Shown one piece after another: positions 1 to 6,350 of a DNA stretch of 6,766 bases; the stretch's first letter is position 1, and the number at the start of each line of letters is the position of its first letter. The notes below the pieces were generated by a model. The model did not search any database, was not told the origin of the DNA, and saw only the letters and a program-made list of their open reading frames with translations. The position numbers were made by a program, and so were the translations under genes. Source of the DNA: Pseudomonadota bacterium (GTDB lineage: Bacteria; Pseudomonadota; Gammaproteobacteria; Steroidobacterales; GCA-2729495). The stretch is from positions 1 to 6,766 of the forward strand of contig JAUPLK010000088.1 of NCBI GenBank assembly GCA_030836925.1, in the 5' to 3' direction.

Positions 1-1217
1 ACCTGGTCGACCACCTCCTCGGCCAGATGCCGGTAGGTCGTGATCTTGCCGCCGATGACCGAGTACAGACCGCGCGCCGTGCGCCCATGATGACGGATCT
101 GGTGGCGCCGCGTGATCGAAGCCGTCTCGCGCAGTCCCTGACGCGGCAGCGGCCGCAGGCCACTGTAGGCATACAGCACGCTGTCGCGTCCGAGTTCTGC
201 ATCCGGAAAAACATGCGCCGCTTCGGCCAGCAGCCAGGCGATCTCGGCCTCCTCCGCATGCACCGTGGCGGGATCGGCATCACAGCGGGTGTCCGTGGTG
301 CCGATCAGCACCAGCCCGTTCCACGGGATGATGAAAAACGGCCGGCCATCGCTGCGCGCCTCGGCATAGCAGGCCACCTCCGTCATGCCGGCAAATCGGT
401 GCACCACGATGTGCGTGCCCTTGGTCGGGCCCATGAACCGGGGCATCGCACAATCGGCACCCGCCAGCACCCGGTCCACCCACGGACCGGCCGCGTTGAC
501 CACCGCGCGTGCCGTGAGGGTTTCGCTTTGCCCGCTGTGGTTGTCGCGCAGCACCACACCCTGCACCTGATTGCCCTCCAGCACGATGCGCTCGACCGTC
601 GTACGGGTACGGATGATCGCTCCCGCTGCACTTGCAGCCAGCGCGTTCTCGACCACCAGCCGTTCGACGAAGGTCACCTGTGCATCGTGATAGAGGATGC
701 CGCCATCCAGTCCTTCCGGGTTGAGCGCCGGCAACTCGACAAGGGCGGCGTCGCGCGACAGGCGGCGATGTCCGGGCAGCCCGCCGCCGATCGACAGCAG
801 ATCGTAGACCCACAGACCGAAATCGACGGTGTTGATGCCGCGCCGGCTGTGCGCATAGACCGGGATGAACAACTGCAGCGGCCGTACCAGGTGCGCGGCA
901 TTGCGCAGCAGCCGGCCGCGCTCCTGCAGGGACTCGTGCACCAGGCCCAGTTCACCAAACTCCAGGTAGCGCAGCCCGCCGTGGATCAGCCGGCTCGACC
1001 AGCGCGTGGTGCTGTTGCACAGATCAGCCTGCTCCACCAGGCAGGTATTGAGCCCGCGCAGTGCCGCATCGCGCGCGATGCCGGTGCCGTTGATGCCGCC
1101 GCCGATGACGATCAGGTCGTGTTGGAGCGCCTTCAGGCGCGATCTTTTGACCGGCTCGGGATCGCGGCTGAAGCCGCTCCTGCGGGCGCTCCTACGGCCG
1201 GGTCTGGCCGGTGCCAT
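1..1217 (-). CDS. glpD: Aerobic glycerol-3-phosphate dehydrogenase, FAD-dependent (3' end cut by window edge)
   Basis: Oxidises sn-glycerol-3-phosphate to dihydroxyacetone phosphate at the inner membrane and passes electrons through FAD to quinone. The minus frame is open from position 1217 to the left edge, about 405 codons. Visible motifs in order are the N-terminal FAD loop DLIVIGGGINGTGIARD, then SSRLIHGGLRYLE, VVNAAGPWVDRV, FFIIPWNGLVLIGTTDT, YSGLRPL and GGKITTYRHLAEE next to the edge. All have clear counterparts in E. coli GlpD, which is about 501 residues, so roughly the last 120-140 residues lie outside the window. The start is uncertain. The only in-frame ATG near the N-terminus is at 1217, inside the end of proA. 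It would add 33 residues before DLIVIGG, where E. coli has only four. That extension is translated REP sequence (it contains RSGFSRD). A CTG at 1136 is a better-placed but non-standard alternative. No good Shine-Dalgarno is seen for either. Identity is secure; the start is not. Confidence 0.93.
   Translation of the reverse strand, partial: MAPARPGRRSARRSGFSRDPEPVKRSRLKALQHDLIVIGGGINGTGIARDAALRGLNTCLVEQADLCNSTTRWSSRLIHGGLRYLEFGELGLVHESLQERGRLLRNAAHLVRPLQLFIPVYAHSRRGINTVDFGLWVYDLLSIGGGLPGHRRLSRDAALVELPALNPEGLDGGILYHDAQVTFVERLVVENALAASAAGAIIRTRTTVERIVLEGNQVQGVVLRDNHSGQSETLTARAVVNAAGPWVDRVLAGADCAMPRFMGPTKGTHIVVHRFAGMTEVACYAEARSDGRPFFIIPWNGLVLIGTTDTRCDADPATVHAEEAEIAWLLAEAAHVFPDAELGRDSVLYAYSGLRPLPRQGLRETASITRRHQIRHHGRTARGLYSVIGGKITTYRHLAEEVVDQ
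1121..1195. repeat. REP cluster: inverted pair of REP hairpins plus a truncated third unit (REPIN/BIME-like)
   Basis: A plus-strand unit at 1121-1144 contains GGAGCGCCTTCAGGCGC followed by GATC. A minus-strand unit at 1160-1183 reads GGAGCGGCTTCAGCCGC followed by GATC. A truncated minus-strand head, GTAGGAGCG, lies at 1187-1195. Each full unit folds into a six-base-pair hairpin around a two-base loop. The two stems differ by a paired G/C swap that keeps pairing intact. The GTAG head matches the tetranucleotide known from REP elements mobilised by RAYT (REP-associated tyrosine transposase) proteins. The cluster spans the proA-glpD junction: it supplies the proA stop codon and is read through in the glpD frame. 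Confidence 0.85.
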
Positions 1218-2487
1218 GAACCAGGTACTTGTAGCTGGTGAGCTGTTCGGCGCCGACCGGACCGCGGGCGTGGATGCGGCCGGTGGCGATGCCGATTTCG
1301 GCACCCATGCCGAACTCGCCGCCGTCGGCAAACTGGGTGGAGGCGTTGTGCAGCAGGATGGCGCTGTCCAGATCGTGCAGGAATTTTTCTGCCGCCTGTG
1401 CATCGCTGGCGATGATCGACTCGGTATGTCCGGATCCGTAGCGCGTGATGTGCGCGATGGCCGCGTCGATATCGCCGACCACGCGGCAGGCGAGGATCGC
1501 ATCCAGGTATTCGGTGCTCCAGTCCGCCTCGGCTGCCGGCTTGACCCGGCTGTCGAGCGCACACAGCTCGGCGTCACCGCGCAACTCGCAGCCTGCCGCG
1601 ATCAGCGCATCGGCAAGCGGCCGCCAGTGGGTCGCGAGGCAGTCGCGGTCGATGAGCAGGGTCTCGGCCGCACCGCAGATGCCGGTGCGCCGCATCTTGG
1701 CGTTCAGCACCACGTCAGTGGCCATGGCCACCTCCGCGGAACGGTGCACATAGACGTGACACAGCCCCTCGAGATGTCCGATCACCGGCACCCGCGCATC
1801 GGCCTGCACGCGGGCGATCAGGTTCTTGCCGCCGCGGGGCACGATGACATCGATGAATTCCTGCATGTGCGCCAGCAGGTAACCCACCGCATCACGGTTC
1901 GCGGTCGGCACCATCTGGATCGCGGCCGCGGGCAGTCCACCGGCGTGCAGGCCGGCGACCAGCGCCGCATGGATCGCGTGACTGGAGTGAAAGCTCTCCG
2001 AACCACCGCGCAGGATCACGGCATTGCCGGACTTCAGACACAGCGCACCCGCATCGGCAGTGACGTTCGGCCGGCTCTCATAAATGATGCCGATCACGCC
2101 CAGCGGCACGCGCACGCGCTGGATGCGCAGACCGTTCGGACGGGTCCATTCGGCGATCACCGTGCCCACCGGGTCCGGCAAGGCCGCAACCGCTTCGATG
2201 CCGGCCGCCATGGCCTCCACGCGCTTCGCATCCAGGGCCAGCCGGTCGAGCAGCGCAGCCGACAGCTGTCGCTGCCGCGCCGTCTCCATGTCGCGGGCAT
2301 TCGCCGCGAGGATCTGGTCGCATTGCGCACGGATGGCGGCTGCCGCAGCCAGCAGCGCCGCGGTCTTCTGCGCAGTACTGGCGCGGGCCAGAGCCCGCGC
2401 GGCCGCGCGGGCCTGCTCACCCAGCGCACGCATCGCGGTGGCCAGGCTGGCAGCAGTGTCTGTATCCGGCAGGGACGTCGCACTCAT
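1192..2487 (-). CDS. proA: Glutamate-5-semialdehyde dehydrogenase (gamma-glutamyl phosphate reductase)
   Basis: Second enzyme of proline synthesis, in the cytoplasm: NADPH-dependent reduction of gamma-glutamyl phosphate to glutamate-5-semialdehyde, which cyclises to pyrroline-5-carboxylate. It has 431 residues against 417 in E. coli. The family signature RVPLGVIGIIYESRPNVT is at about 126-143, with LKSGNAVILRGGSES at 151-165 and DVIVPRGGKNLI at 213-224. The catalytic cysteine is expected at Cys271, in NAKMRRTGICGAAETLL. The C-terminal block STQFADGGEFGMGAEIGI is at 383-400, followed by HARGPVGAEQLTSYKYL. The ATG lies 11 nt after the proB stop with no strong Shine-Dalgarno, which fits translational coupling to proB. 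The stop codon TAG at 1192-1194 is the TAG of the GTAG head of a REP element, immediately after a normal-looking C-terminus (GTGQTRP). The protein therefore appears complete, with REP insertion at its very end. Confidence 0.97.
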   Translation of the reverse strand: MSATSLPDTDTAASLATAMRALGEQARAAARALARASTAQKTAALLAAAAAIRAQCDQILAANARDMETARQRQLSAALLDRLALDAKRVEAMAAGIEAVAALPDPVGTVIAEWTRPNGLRIQRVRVPLGVIGIIYESRPNVTADAGALCLKSGNAVILRGGSESFHSSHAIHAALVAGLHAGGLPAAAIQMVPTANRDAVGYLLAHMQEFIDVIVPRGGKNLIARVQADARVPVIGHLEGLCHVYVHRSAEVAMATDVVLNAKMRRTGICGAAETLLIDRDCLATHWRPLADALIAAGCELRGDAELCALDSRVKPAAEADWSTEYLDAILACRVVGDIDAAIAHITRYGSGHTESIIASDAQAAEKFLHDLDSAILLHNASTQFADGGEFGMGAEIGIATGRIHARGPVGAEQLTSYKYLVHGTGQTRP

Positions 2488-2498
2488 GATGATCTGAC

Positions 2499-3650
2499 TC
2501 AGGTGTCCAGCAGGGCAAGGTTGTCGCGGTGGATCATTTCGTCGCGACCACTGTAGCCGAGCAGCGCCGCGAGTTCCTCGCTGCGTCGGCCACGAATGCG
2601 CCGCGCCTCGGCGCTTGAACAGGTCACCAGGCCGCGCGCCAGATCGCGGCCGTCAGGACCGCGCACCAGCACGGCATCACCCGGCTGGAACTCGCCCGTG
2701 ACGTCGACCACCCCGACCGGCAGCAGGCTGCTGCCGCCGCGCAGTGCGCGTTCGGCACCCGCATCGATGACCAGACTGCCGCGCGGCACCAGCGTACCGG
2801 CGATCCACTGCTTGCGCGCCTGACGCGGCGTGCGCCCCGGCAGAAACCAGGTACAGGCGGCGCCGTCTTCGATGGCCTGCAGCGGAAACAGCCGTCGGCC
2901 GCTGGCGATCACCGTCGCACAGCCGGCATTCATGCAGATCCGCGCCGCGACCAGCTTGGTCACCATGCCGCCGGAACCGTACTCGGTTGCCGAAGCACCG
3001 GCCAGCGCCTCGATGGCCGGCGTCAGTTCGCGCACTTCGGGAATCAGCGTGGCACCGGCATTCAGGGTGGGATCGCCGTCGTAAAGACCATCCACATCCG
3101 AGAGCAGTACCAGCACGTCGGCACTGGTCATCTCCGCCACGCGCGCCCCGAGCCGGTCGTTGTCACCGTAGCGGATCTCCTGCGTCGCGACCGTGTCATT
3201 CTCGTTGATGACCGGTATCACCTTGAGCCGCAGCAGTGTCTCCAGGGTATTGCGCGCATTGAGGTAGCGGCGCCGGTTCTCGGTATCGTCGAGCGTCAGC
3301 AGCACCTGGGCGATCTTGATGCCGCGCGGTTCGAGCAGGTCCTGATAGGCGTGGGCGAGCAGGACCTGGCCGGCAGCGGCAGCTGCCTGTGCATCCTCAA
3401 GGCGTCGCTGGTCGCGCGCCATGCCCAGGTACTGCCGGCCCAGCGCAATGGCACCCGAGGACACCACCAGCACCTGCTGGCCGCGCGCCTGCAGCCGGGC
3501 CAGTTCATCGGCGACCGACTCCAGCCAGGCACGATTGAGCCGCCCCGACTCGCGGTCGACGAGCAGCGAGGAGCCGATCTTGAGCACGATCCGGCCTGCA
3601 CTACGCAGCGCAGCGTTGCGGTCATGCAGCGGTTGGACCTGTGACGTCAT
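2499..3650 (-). CDS. proB: Glutamate 5-kinase with C-terminal PUA domain
   Basis: Catalyses the first, usually proline-inhibited, step of proline synthesis: ATP-dependent phosphorylation of glutamate to gamma-glutamyl phosphate, which is handed to ProA. It has 383 residues against 367 in E. coli. The amino-acid kinase domain covers about 18-270: phosphate-binding VLKIGSSLL at 22-30, VVSSGAIALGR at 62-72, PVINENDTV at 146-154, GDNDRLGA at 162-169, LSDVDGLY at 183-190 and GSGGMVTKL at 225-233. The PUA domain is about 290-375 (RGSLVIDAGAERAL, GSSLLPVGV, ending GYSGRDEMIHRDN). The start at 3650 is supported by GGAG nine nt upstream. It adds about 12 residues before the kinase core compared with E. 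coli. The gene follows ilvN after 19 nt and precedes proA by 11 nt. The proBA pairing is standard; the upstream ilvN is not the usual partner. Confidence 0.97.
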   Translation of the reverse strand: MTSQVQPLHDRNAALRSAGRIVLKIGSSLLVDRESGRLNRAWLESVADELARLQARGQQVLVVSSGAIALGRQYLGMARDQRRLEDAQAAAAAGQVLLAHAYQDLLEPRGIKIAQVLLTLDDTENRRRYLNARNTLETLLRLKVIPVINENDTVATQEIRYGDNDRLGARVAEMTSADVLVLLSDVDGLYDGDPTLNAGATLIPEVRELTPAIEALAGASATEYGSGGMVTKLVAARICMNAGCATVIASGRRLFPLQAIEDGAACTWFLPGRTPRQARKQWIAGTLVPRGSLVIDAGAERALRGGSSLLPVGVVDVTGEFQPGDAVLVRGPDGRDLARGLVTCSSAEARRIRGRRSEELAALLGYSGRDEMIHRDNLALLDT

Positions 3651-3659
3651 CTGCCGGCA

Positions 3660-3663
3660 CTCC
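3660..3663 (-). promoter_or_regulatory. Ribosome binding site of proB
   Basis: On the minus strand GGAG stands nine nt before the proB ATG, within the 19-nt gap after the ilvN stop. It is the only convincing Shine-Dalgarno seen in this gene block, and it supports the 3650 start and independent initiation of proB after ilvN. Confidence 0.6.
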
Positions 3664-3669
3664 GGGCCG

Positions 3670-4170
3670 TCACGGCGTGCTCGAGTGAGCCGGTGCCCCG
3701 CGTCTTACGGCCAGCGGCCCACTGCGCACGACCGAGCGGATTTCCGCATGGACAGCCGCGCGGTTGATGAAGTTGTCGAGGCGGGCGGCCGCACCCGTCA
3801 GCTCGAGCGTGTAGCTGTCGAGCCGATCATCGAGCAGGCGGGCGCCTTCGCTCTGCACCAGTTCCTGGATACGCACCAGTTCACCGGCCTCCACCCGGAG
3901 CTTGAGCAGCAGCAACTCACGCTCGATGTGGTCGCCCTCGGTGAGGTCGAAGATGCTGACCACGTCGATCAGCTTCAGCAGCTGGTTGTTGATCTGGCGG
4001 ATGACGGGATCGGAGCCCAGTGTCACCAGCGTCAGGCGCGAGACCAGCGGATCCTCGGTGGGCGCGACGTTCAGGGATTCGATGTTGTAGCCACGGGTCG
4101 AAAACAGCGAGGCAACCCGGGTCAGCGCACCGGCTTCGTTCCGCAGCAGGATGGAAATGATATGGCGCAT
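3670..4170 (-). CDS. ilvN: Acetolactate synthase regulatory (small) subunit
   Basis: Regulatory subunit of acetohydroxyacid synthase, the first common enzyme of branched-chain amino acid synthesis. It activates the catalytic subunit and confers valine feedback inhibition. It has 166 residues (E. coli IlvH has 163; the gene could equally be called ilvH). The N-terminal ACT domain is at about 1-76: MRHIISILLRNEAGALTRVASLF, then RGYNIESLNVAPTEDP. Asn11, Gly14 and Asn29, which correspond by position to valine-site residues of E. coli IlvH, are all present, so feedback sensitivity is likely. The C-terminal domain follows (about 77-160) and ends RSVVRSGPLAVRRG. The reading frame stays open upstream to 4848, but homology begins exactly at the ATG at 4170, so that is the start. 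No clear Shine-Dalgarno is seen. The gene heads the proB-proA block and is transcribed away from ilvB rather than after it. Confidence 0.96.
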   Translation of the reverse strand: MRHIISILLRNEAGALTRVASLFSTRGYNIESLNVAPTEDPLVSRLTLVTLGSDPVIRQINNQLLKLIDVVSIFDLTEGDHIERELLLLKLRVEAGELVRIQELVQSEGARLLDDRLDSYTLELTGAAARLDNFINRAAVHAEIRSVVRSGPLAVRRGAPAHSSTP

Positions 4171-4362
4171 CGGGTGACCGGCAGGCAAATGACTGGAAAA
4201 AAAACGCGTCGGGAATACTCGCCCAGATCCACTTCTATTGCAATGCGGGAGTAGTTGGTTAAAACTCCTGCGAAGCTTTGCGGTCAACCTTTCAACGGGT
4301 CTCTGCGAGAGCCCGGCAAACCGCTCCTGCCGCGTCGCGATCATCACACCGAACATCACTTT
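4171..4362. promoter_or_regulatory. Shared divergent control region between ilvN and ilvB
   Basis: This 192-nt gap between two outward-facing genes must hold the promoters of both. The palindrome ATTGCAAT at 4237-4244 lies near its middle and presents TTGCAA as a possible -35 box on both strands. Rightward, TAAAAC at 4260-4265 follows after 16 nt and could be a -10 for ilvB. Leftward, GAGTAT (minus strand, 4220-4215) follows after 17 nt and is a weaker -10 for ilvN. The box matches are partial and the assignment is inference. A run of eight A lies at 4197-4204. No leader peptide rich in Ile, Val or Leu codons and no T-box-like structure was recognised. Confidence 0.35.
4296..4315 (+). other. 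Hairpin in the presumed ilvB leader
   Basis: CGGGTCTCTGCGAGAGCCCG can fold into a stem of about eight pairs with a three-base loop and one bulged G, about 48 nt before the ilvB start. No T-tract follows, so it is not an intrinsic terminator. It may be a leader structure or simply chance in GC-rich DNA. Confidence 0.3.
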
Positions 4363-6213
4363 ATGACAACACGGACCCAGACCGCCGAACCCATACCCCA
4401 CCCGCTCGCCGGCAAGCGCATGACGGGGGCCGAGATCATCGTACAGGTGCTCGTCGACGAGGGCGTGCAGACGGTATTCGGTTACAGCGGCGGGGCGATC
4501 CTGCCCACCTACGATGCCGTGTTCCGCTACAACGATGAACACCGCGATGACAATGGCACGGCGCCGCTGCCGCTGATCGTGCCTGCCAACGAGCAGGGTG
4601 CAGGCTTCATGGCCGCCGGTTACGCGCGTGCCAGTGGCCGGGTCGGCGTGTGCATGGTCACCTCCGGCCCTGGCGCCACCAACACCGTCACCCCGATCCG
4701 CGACTCGCTGGCCGACTCGGTGCCGATGGTCGTCATCTGCGGCCAGGTGCCCACCAATGTCATCGGTACCGATGCCTTCCAGGAGGCGCCGGTCTCGGCA
4801 ATCATGGGCTCGGTCGCCAAACACGTGTTCCTGGTCACCGATCCGCACCAGCTCGAAAGCACGGTGCGCACGGCCTTCGAGATTGCCGCGATGGGCCGGC
4901 CCGGGCCGGTGGTCATCGATGTACCCAAGGATGTGCAGAACTGGGTCGGTGAATTCCAGGGCACCGGCCTGCTGCCCATCGATGCCTACCGCAAGCGCAT
5001 CGACGCCGCGATCGGCAGCGAGATTCCGGCCTCGGCCGCGAAGTCGTTTTTCGACATCCTGCGCAGTTCAAGCCGCCCGCTGATCTACGCCGGCGGTGGC
5101 GTGGTCAGCGCCAACGCCTCTGCAGCCCTGCGCGCCTTCGCCGCGCGCTTCGGCATACCCGTCACCACCACGTTGATGGGCATCGGCGCCTGCGACACGA
5201 CCGACCGGCTGGCCCTGCGCATGCTGGGCATGCACGGTGCCGCCGCCGCCAACTATGCCGTCGATGACTGCGACTTCCTGATTGCCATCGGCGCCCGCTT
5301 CGACGACCGCGTGGCCGCGGTGCCGGACAAGTTCGCACCGAGGGCGCTCAAGGTCGCGCACTTCGACATCGATCCCTGCGAGATCGGCAAGGTGAAGGCC
5401 GCCGACTGGCACAACGTCGGCCTGCTCGACCGCGACCTGCGGCAGTTGATCGCCTGGGCTGACAAACATGCGCTGCGCACCGACTTCAGTGCCTGGCATC
5501 GCGAGCTGGACGAGCTCAAACGCACCTATGCGATGGACTATGACCGGGCCAGCCCGCTGATCCAGCCCAACTACATCATCGAGCAGATCAACCTGCACAC
5601 GCGCGGCACGGCCATCATCACCACCGGTGTCGGCCAGCACCAGATGTGGTCGGCACAGTACTTCGACTTTCGCGAGCCGCGGCTGTGGCTCACTTCCGGC
5701 AGCATGGGCACCATGGGCTTCGGCCTGCCGGCGGCCATCGGCGCGCAGTTCGCGCACCCGGAACGCCTGGTCATCGACATCGATGGCGATGCCAGCATCC
5801 GCATGAATCTCGGTGAACTCGAGACCGTCACCACCTACAAGCTGCCGGTCAAGGTCGTCGTGCTCAACAATTTCGGCGATGGCATGGTCAAGCAGTGGCA
5901 GAAGCTCTACTACCAGGGCCGGCTGTCAGCCACCGACAAGTCCCTGCACCGCAAGGACTTCGTGCGTGCGGCCCAGGCCGACGGCTTCGACTACGCGGTG
6001 CGCCTCGACAGCAAGGCCGATGTGCCGCGTGTCATCCAGGAATTCGTCAGCTTCCCGGGACCGGCATTCCTCGAAGTCATCATCGATCCCGATGCGGGCG
6101 TCTATCCGATGGTCGGCCCGGGCATGGCCTACGACCAGATGATCACCGGTGATTTCATTCCCAGCCGCAAGAAAGTCACGGTCGACCCCGGCAACAACAA
6201 TTCGATGTTCTAG
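4363..6213 (+). CDS. ilvB: Acetolactate synthase catalytic (large) subunit, divergent type
   Basis: ThDP-dependent enzyme joining two pyruvates to acetolactate, or pyruvate and 2-oxobutyrate to acetohydroxybutyrate; it should pair with the small subunit encoded divergently. It has 616 residues from the ATG at 4363. The N-terminal pyrimidine-binding domain is about 20-190, with catalytic Glu77 in ANEQGAGFMAAGYARASG, SGPGATN at 101-107, GQVPTNVIGTDAFQE at 127-141 and GRPGPVVIDVPKD at 178-190. The central domain is about 225-365, with LGMHG and IGARFDDRV. The C-terminal ThDP domain is about 400-580, with VGQHQMW, GTMGFGLPAAIG, the metal site DGDAS at 474-478 with NN at 502-503, and MVKQWQ at 508-513. 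Oddities: NEQ replaces HEQ, GYSGG replaces GYPGG, DGDAS (as in fungal Ilv2) replaces GDGS, and about ten extra residues precede the catalytic Glu. An ATG at 4420 is a possible shorter start. An upstream ATG at 4255 was rejected for lack of homology. No strong Shine-Dalgarno is visible. Confidence 0.93.
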   Translation: MTTRTQTAEPIPHPLAGKRMTGAEIIVQVLVDEGVQTVFGYSGGAILPTYDAVFRYNDEHRDDNGTAPLPLIVPANEQGAGFMAAGYARASGRVGVCMVTSGPGATNTVTPIRDSLADSVPMVVICGQVPTNVIGTDAFQEAPVSAIMGSVAKHVFLVTDPHQLESTVRTAFEIAAMGRPGPVVIDVPKDVQNWVGEFQGTGLLPIDAYRKRIDAAIGSEIPASAAKSFFDILRSSSRPLIYAGGGVVSANASAALRAFAARFGIPVTTTLMGIGACDTTDRLALRMLGMHGAAAANYAVDDCDFLIAIGARFDDRVAAVPDKFAPRALKVAHFDIDPCEIGKVKAADWHNVGLLDRDLRQLIAWADKHALRTDFSAWHRELDELKRTYAMDYDRASPLIQPNYIIEQINLHTRGTAIITTGVGQHQMWSAQYFDFREPRLWLTSGSMGTMGFGLPAAIGAQFAHPERLVIDIDGDASIRMNLGELETVTTYKLPVKVVVLNNFGDGMVKQWQKLYYQGRLSATDKSLHRKDFVRAAQADGFDYAVRLDSKADVPRVIQEFVSFPGPAFLEVIIDPDAGVYPMVGPGMAYDQMITGDFIPSRKKVTVDPGNNNSMF

Positions 6214-6216
6214 CCC

Positions 6217-6254
6217 GTAGGAGCGGCTTCTTGTGGGAGCGCCTTCAGGCGCGA
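6217..6254 (+). repeat. REP sequences after ilvB: truncated unit followed by a complete one
   Basis: GTAGGAGCGGCTTC (6217-6230) is the first part of a REP unit. It breaks off into a complete unit at 6233-6254 that begins GTGGGAGCGCC and forms the hairpin GCGCCTTCAGGCGC. The core is the same as in the cluster at 1121-1195. It begins three nt after the ilvB stop codon and could also protect the 3' end of the ilvB transcript. Confidence 0.8.
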
Positions 6255-6296
6255 TTCCTGACCAGCAATAATCAATGCTCAGGCACCACACCCCAT

Positions 6297-6324
6297 AAAG
6301 CAGAAAACCCGCCGAAGCGGGTTT
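6297..6324 (-). terminator. Intrinsic terminator of the PEP-CTERM gene, possibly bidirectional
   Basis: Read on the minus strand, AAACCCGC-TTCG-GCGGGTTT is a perfect eight-pair stem with a stable UUCG tetraloop, followed by TTTTCTGCTTT. It lies about 26 nt downstream of the stop codon of the minus-strand gene at 6351. On the plus strand the same hairpin is followed only by CCTTGTTT, so it would terminate ilvB transcription less well. Confidence 0.85.
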
Positions 6325-6350
6325 CCTTGTTTCAACTGGTCGCCGAACGC

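Noticed and set aside
27..1241. Long plus-strand open frame opposite glpD (404 codons)
   Set aside because: It lies antisense to an unmistakable GlpD frame, has no recognisable domains and low-complexity His/Arg/Gln-rich composition; typical shadow in GC-rich DNA.
1006..2556. 516-codon plus-strand open frame opposite proA
   Set aside because: Antisense to a full-length, motif-complete ProA; His/Arg/Asp-rich composition is a codon-position artefact.
3642..3649. Palindrome TGACGTCA at the proB start
   Set aside because: It overlaps the first codons of proB (MTS) and is readily explained by coding sequence; no partner site was seen.
4197..4204. Run of eight A as a possible slippage site or UP element
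   Set aside because: It is outside any coding frame and its position relative to the candidate promoters gives no clear role.
3421..4254. 277-codon plus-strand open frame across the start of proB and all of ilvN
   Set aside because: Antisense to two confirmed genes and without recognisable motifs.
4190..4255. Possible 21-codon leader peptide upstream of ilvB
   Set aside because: It contains one Ile codon and no run of Ile, Val or Leu codons, and no terminator/antiterminator pair follows, so it does not look like an ilv attenuator.
4255..4362. 36-residue N-terminal extension of ilvB from an ATG at 4255
   Set aside because: No similarity to the family, it would overlap the likely promoter, and 4363 or 4420 already gives a normal N-terminus.
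4171..4848. N-terminal extension of ilvN back to an ATG at 4848
   Set aside because: The extra residues are antisense to ilvB and have no homology; IlvN homology starts exactly at the ATG at 4170.
5068..5757. 229-codon minus-strand open frame inside ilvB
   Set aside because: Entirely antisense to the conserved central and C-terminal ilvB domains; no independent signals.
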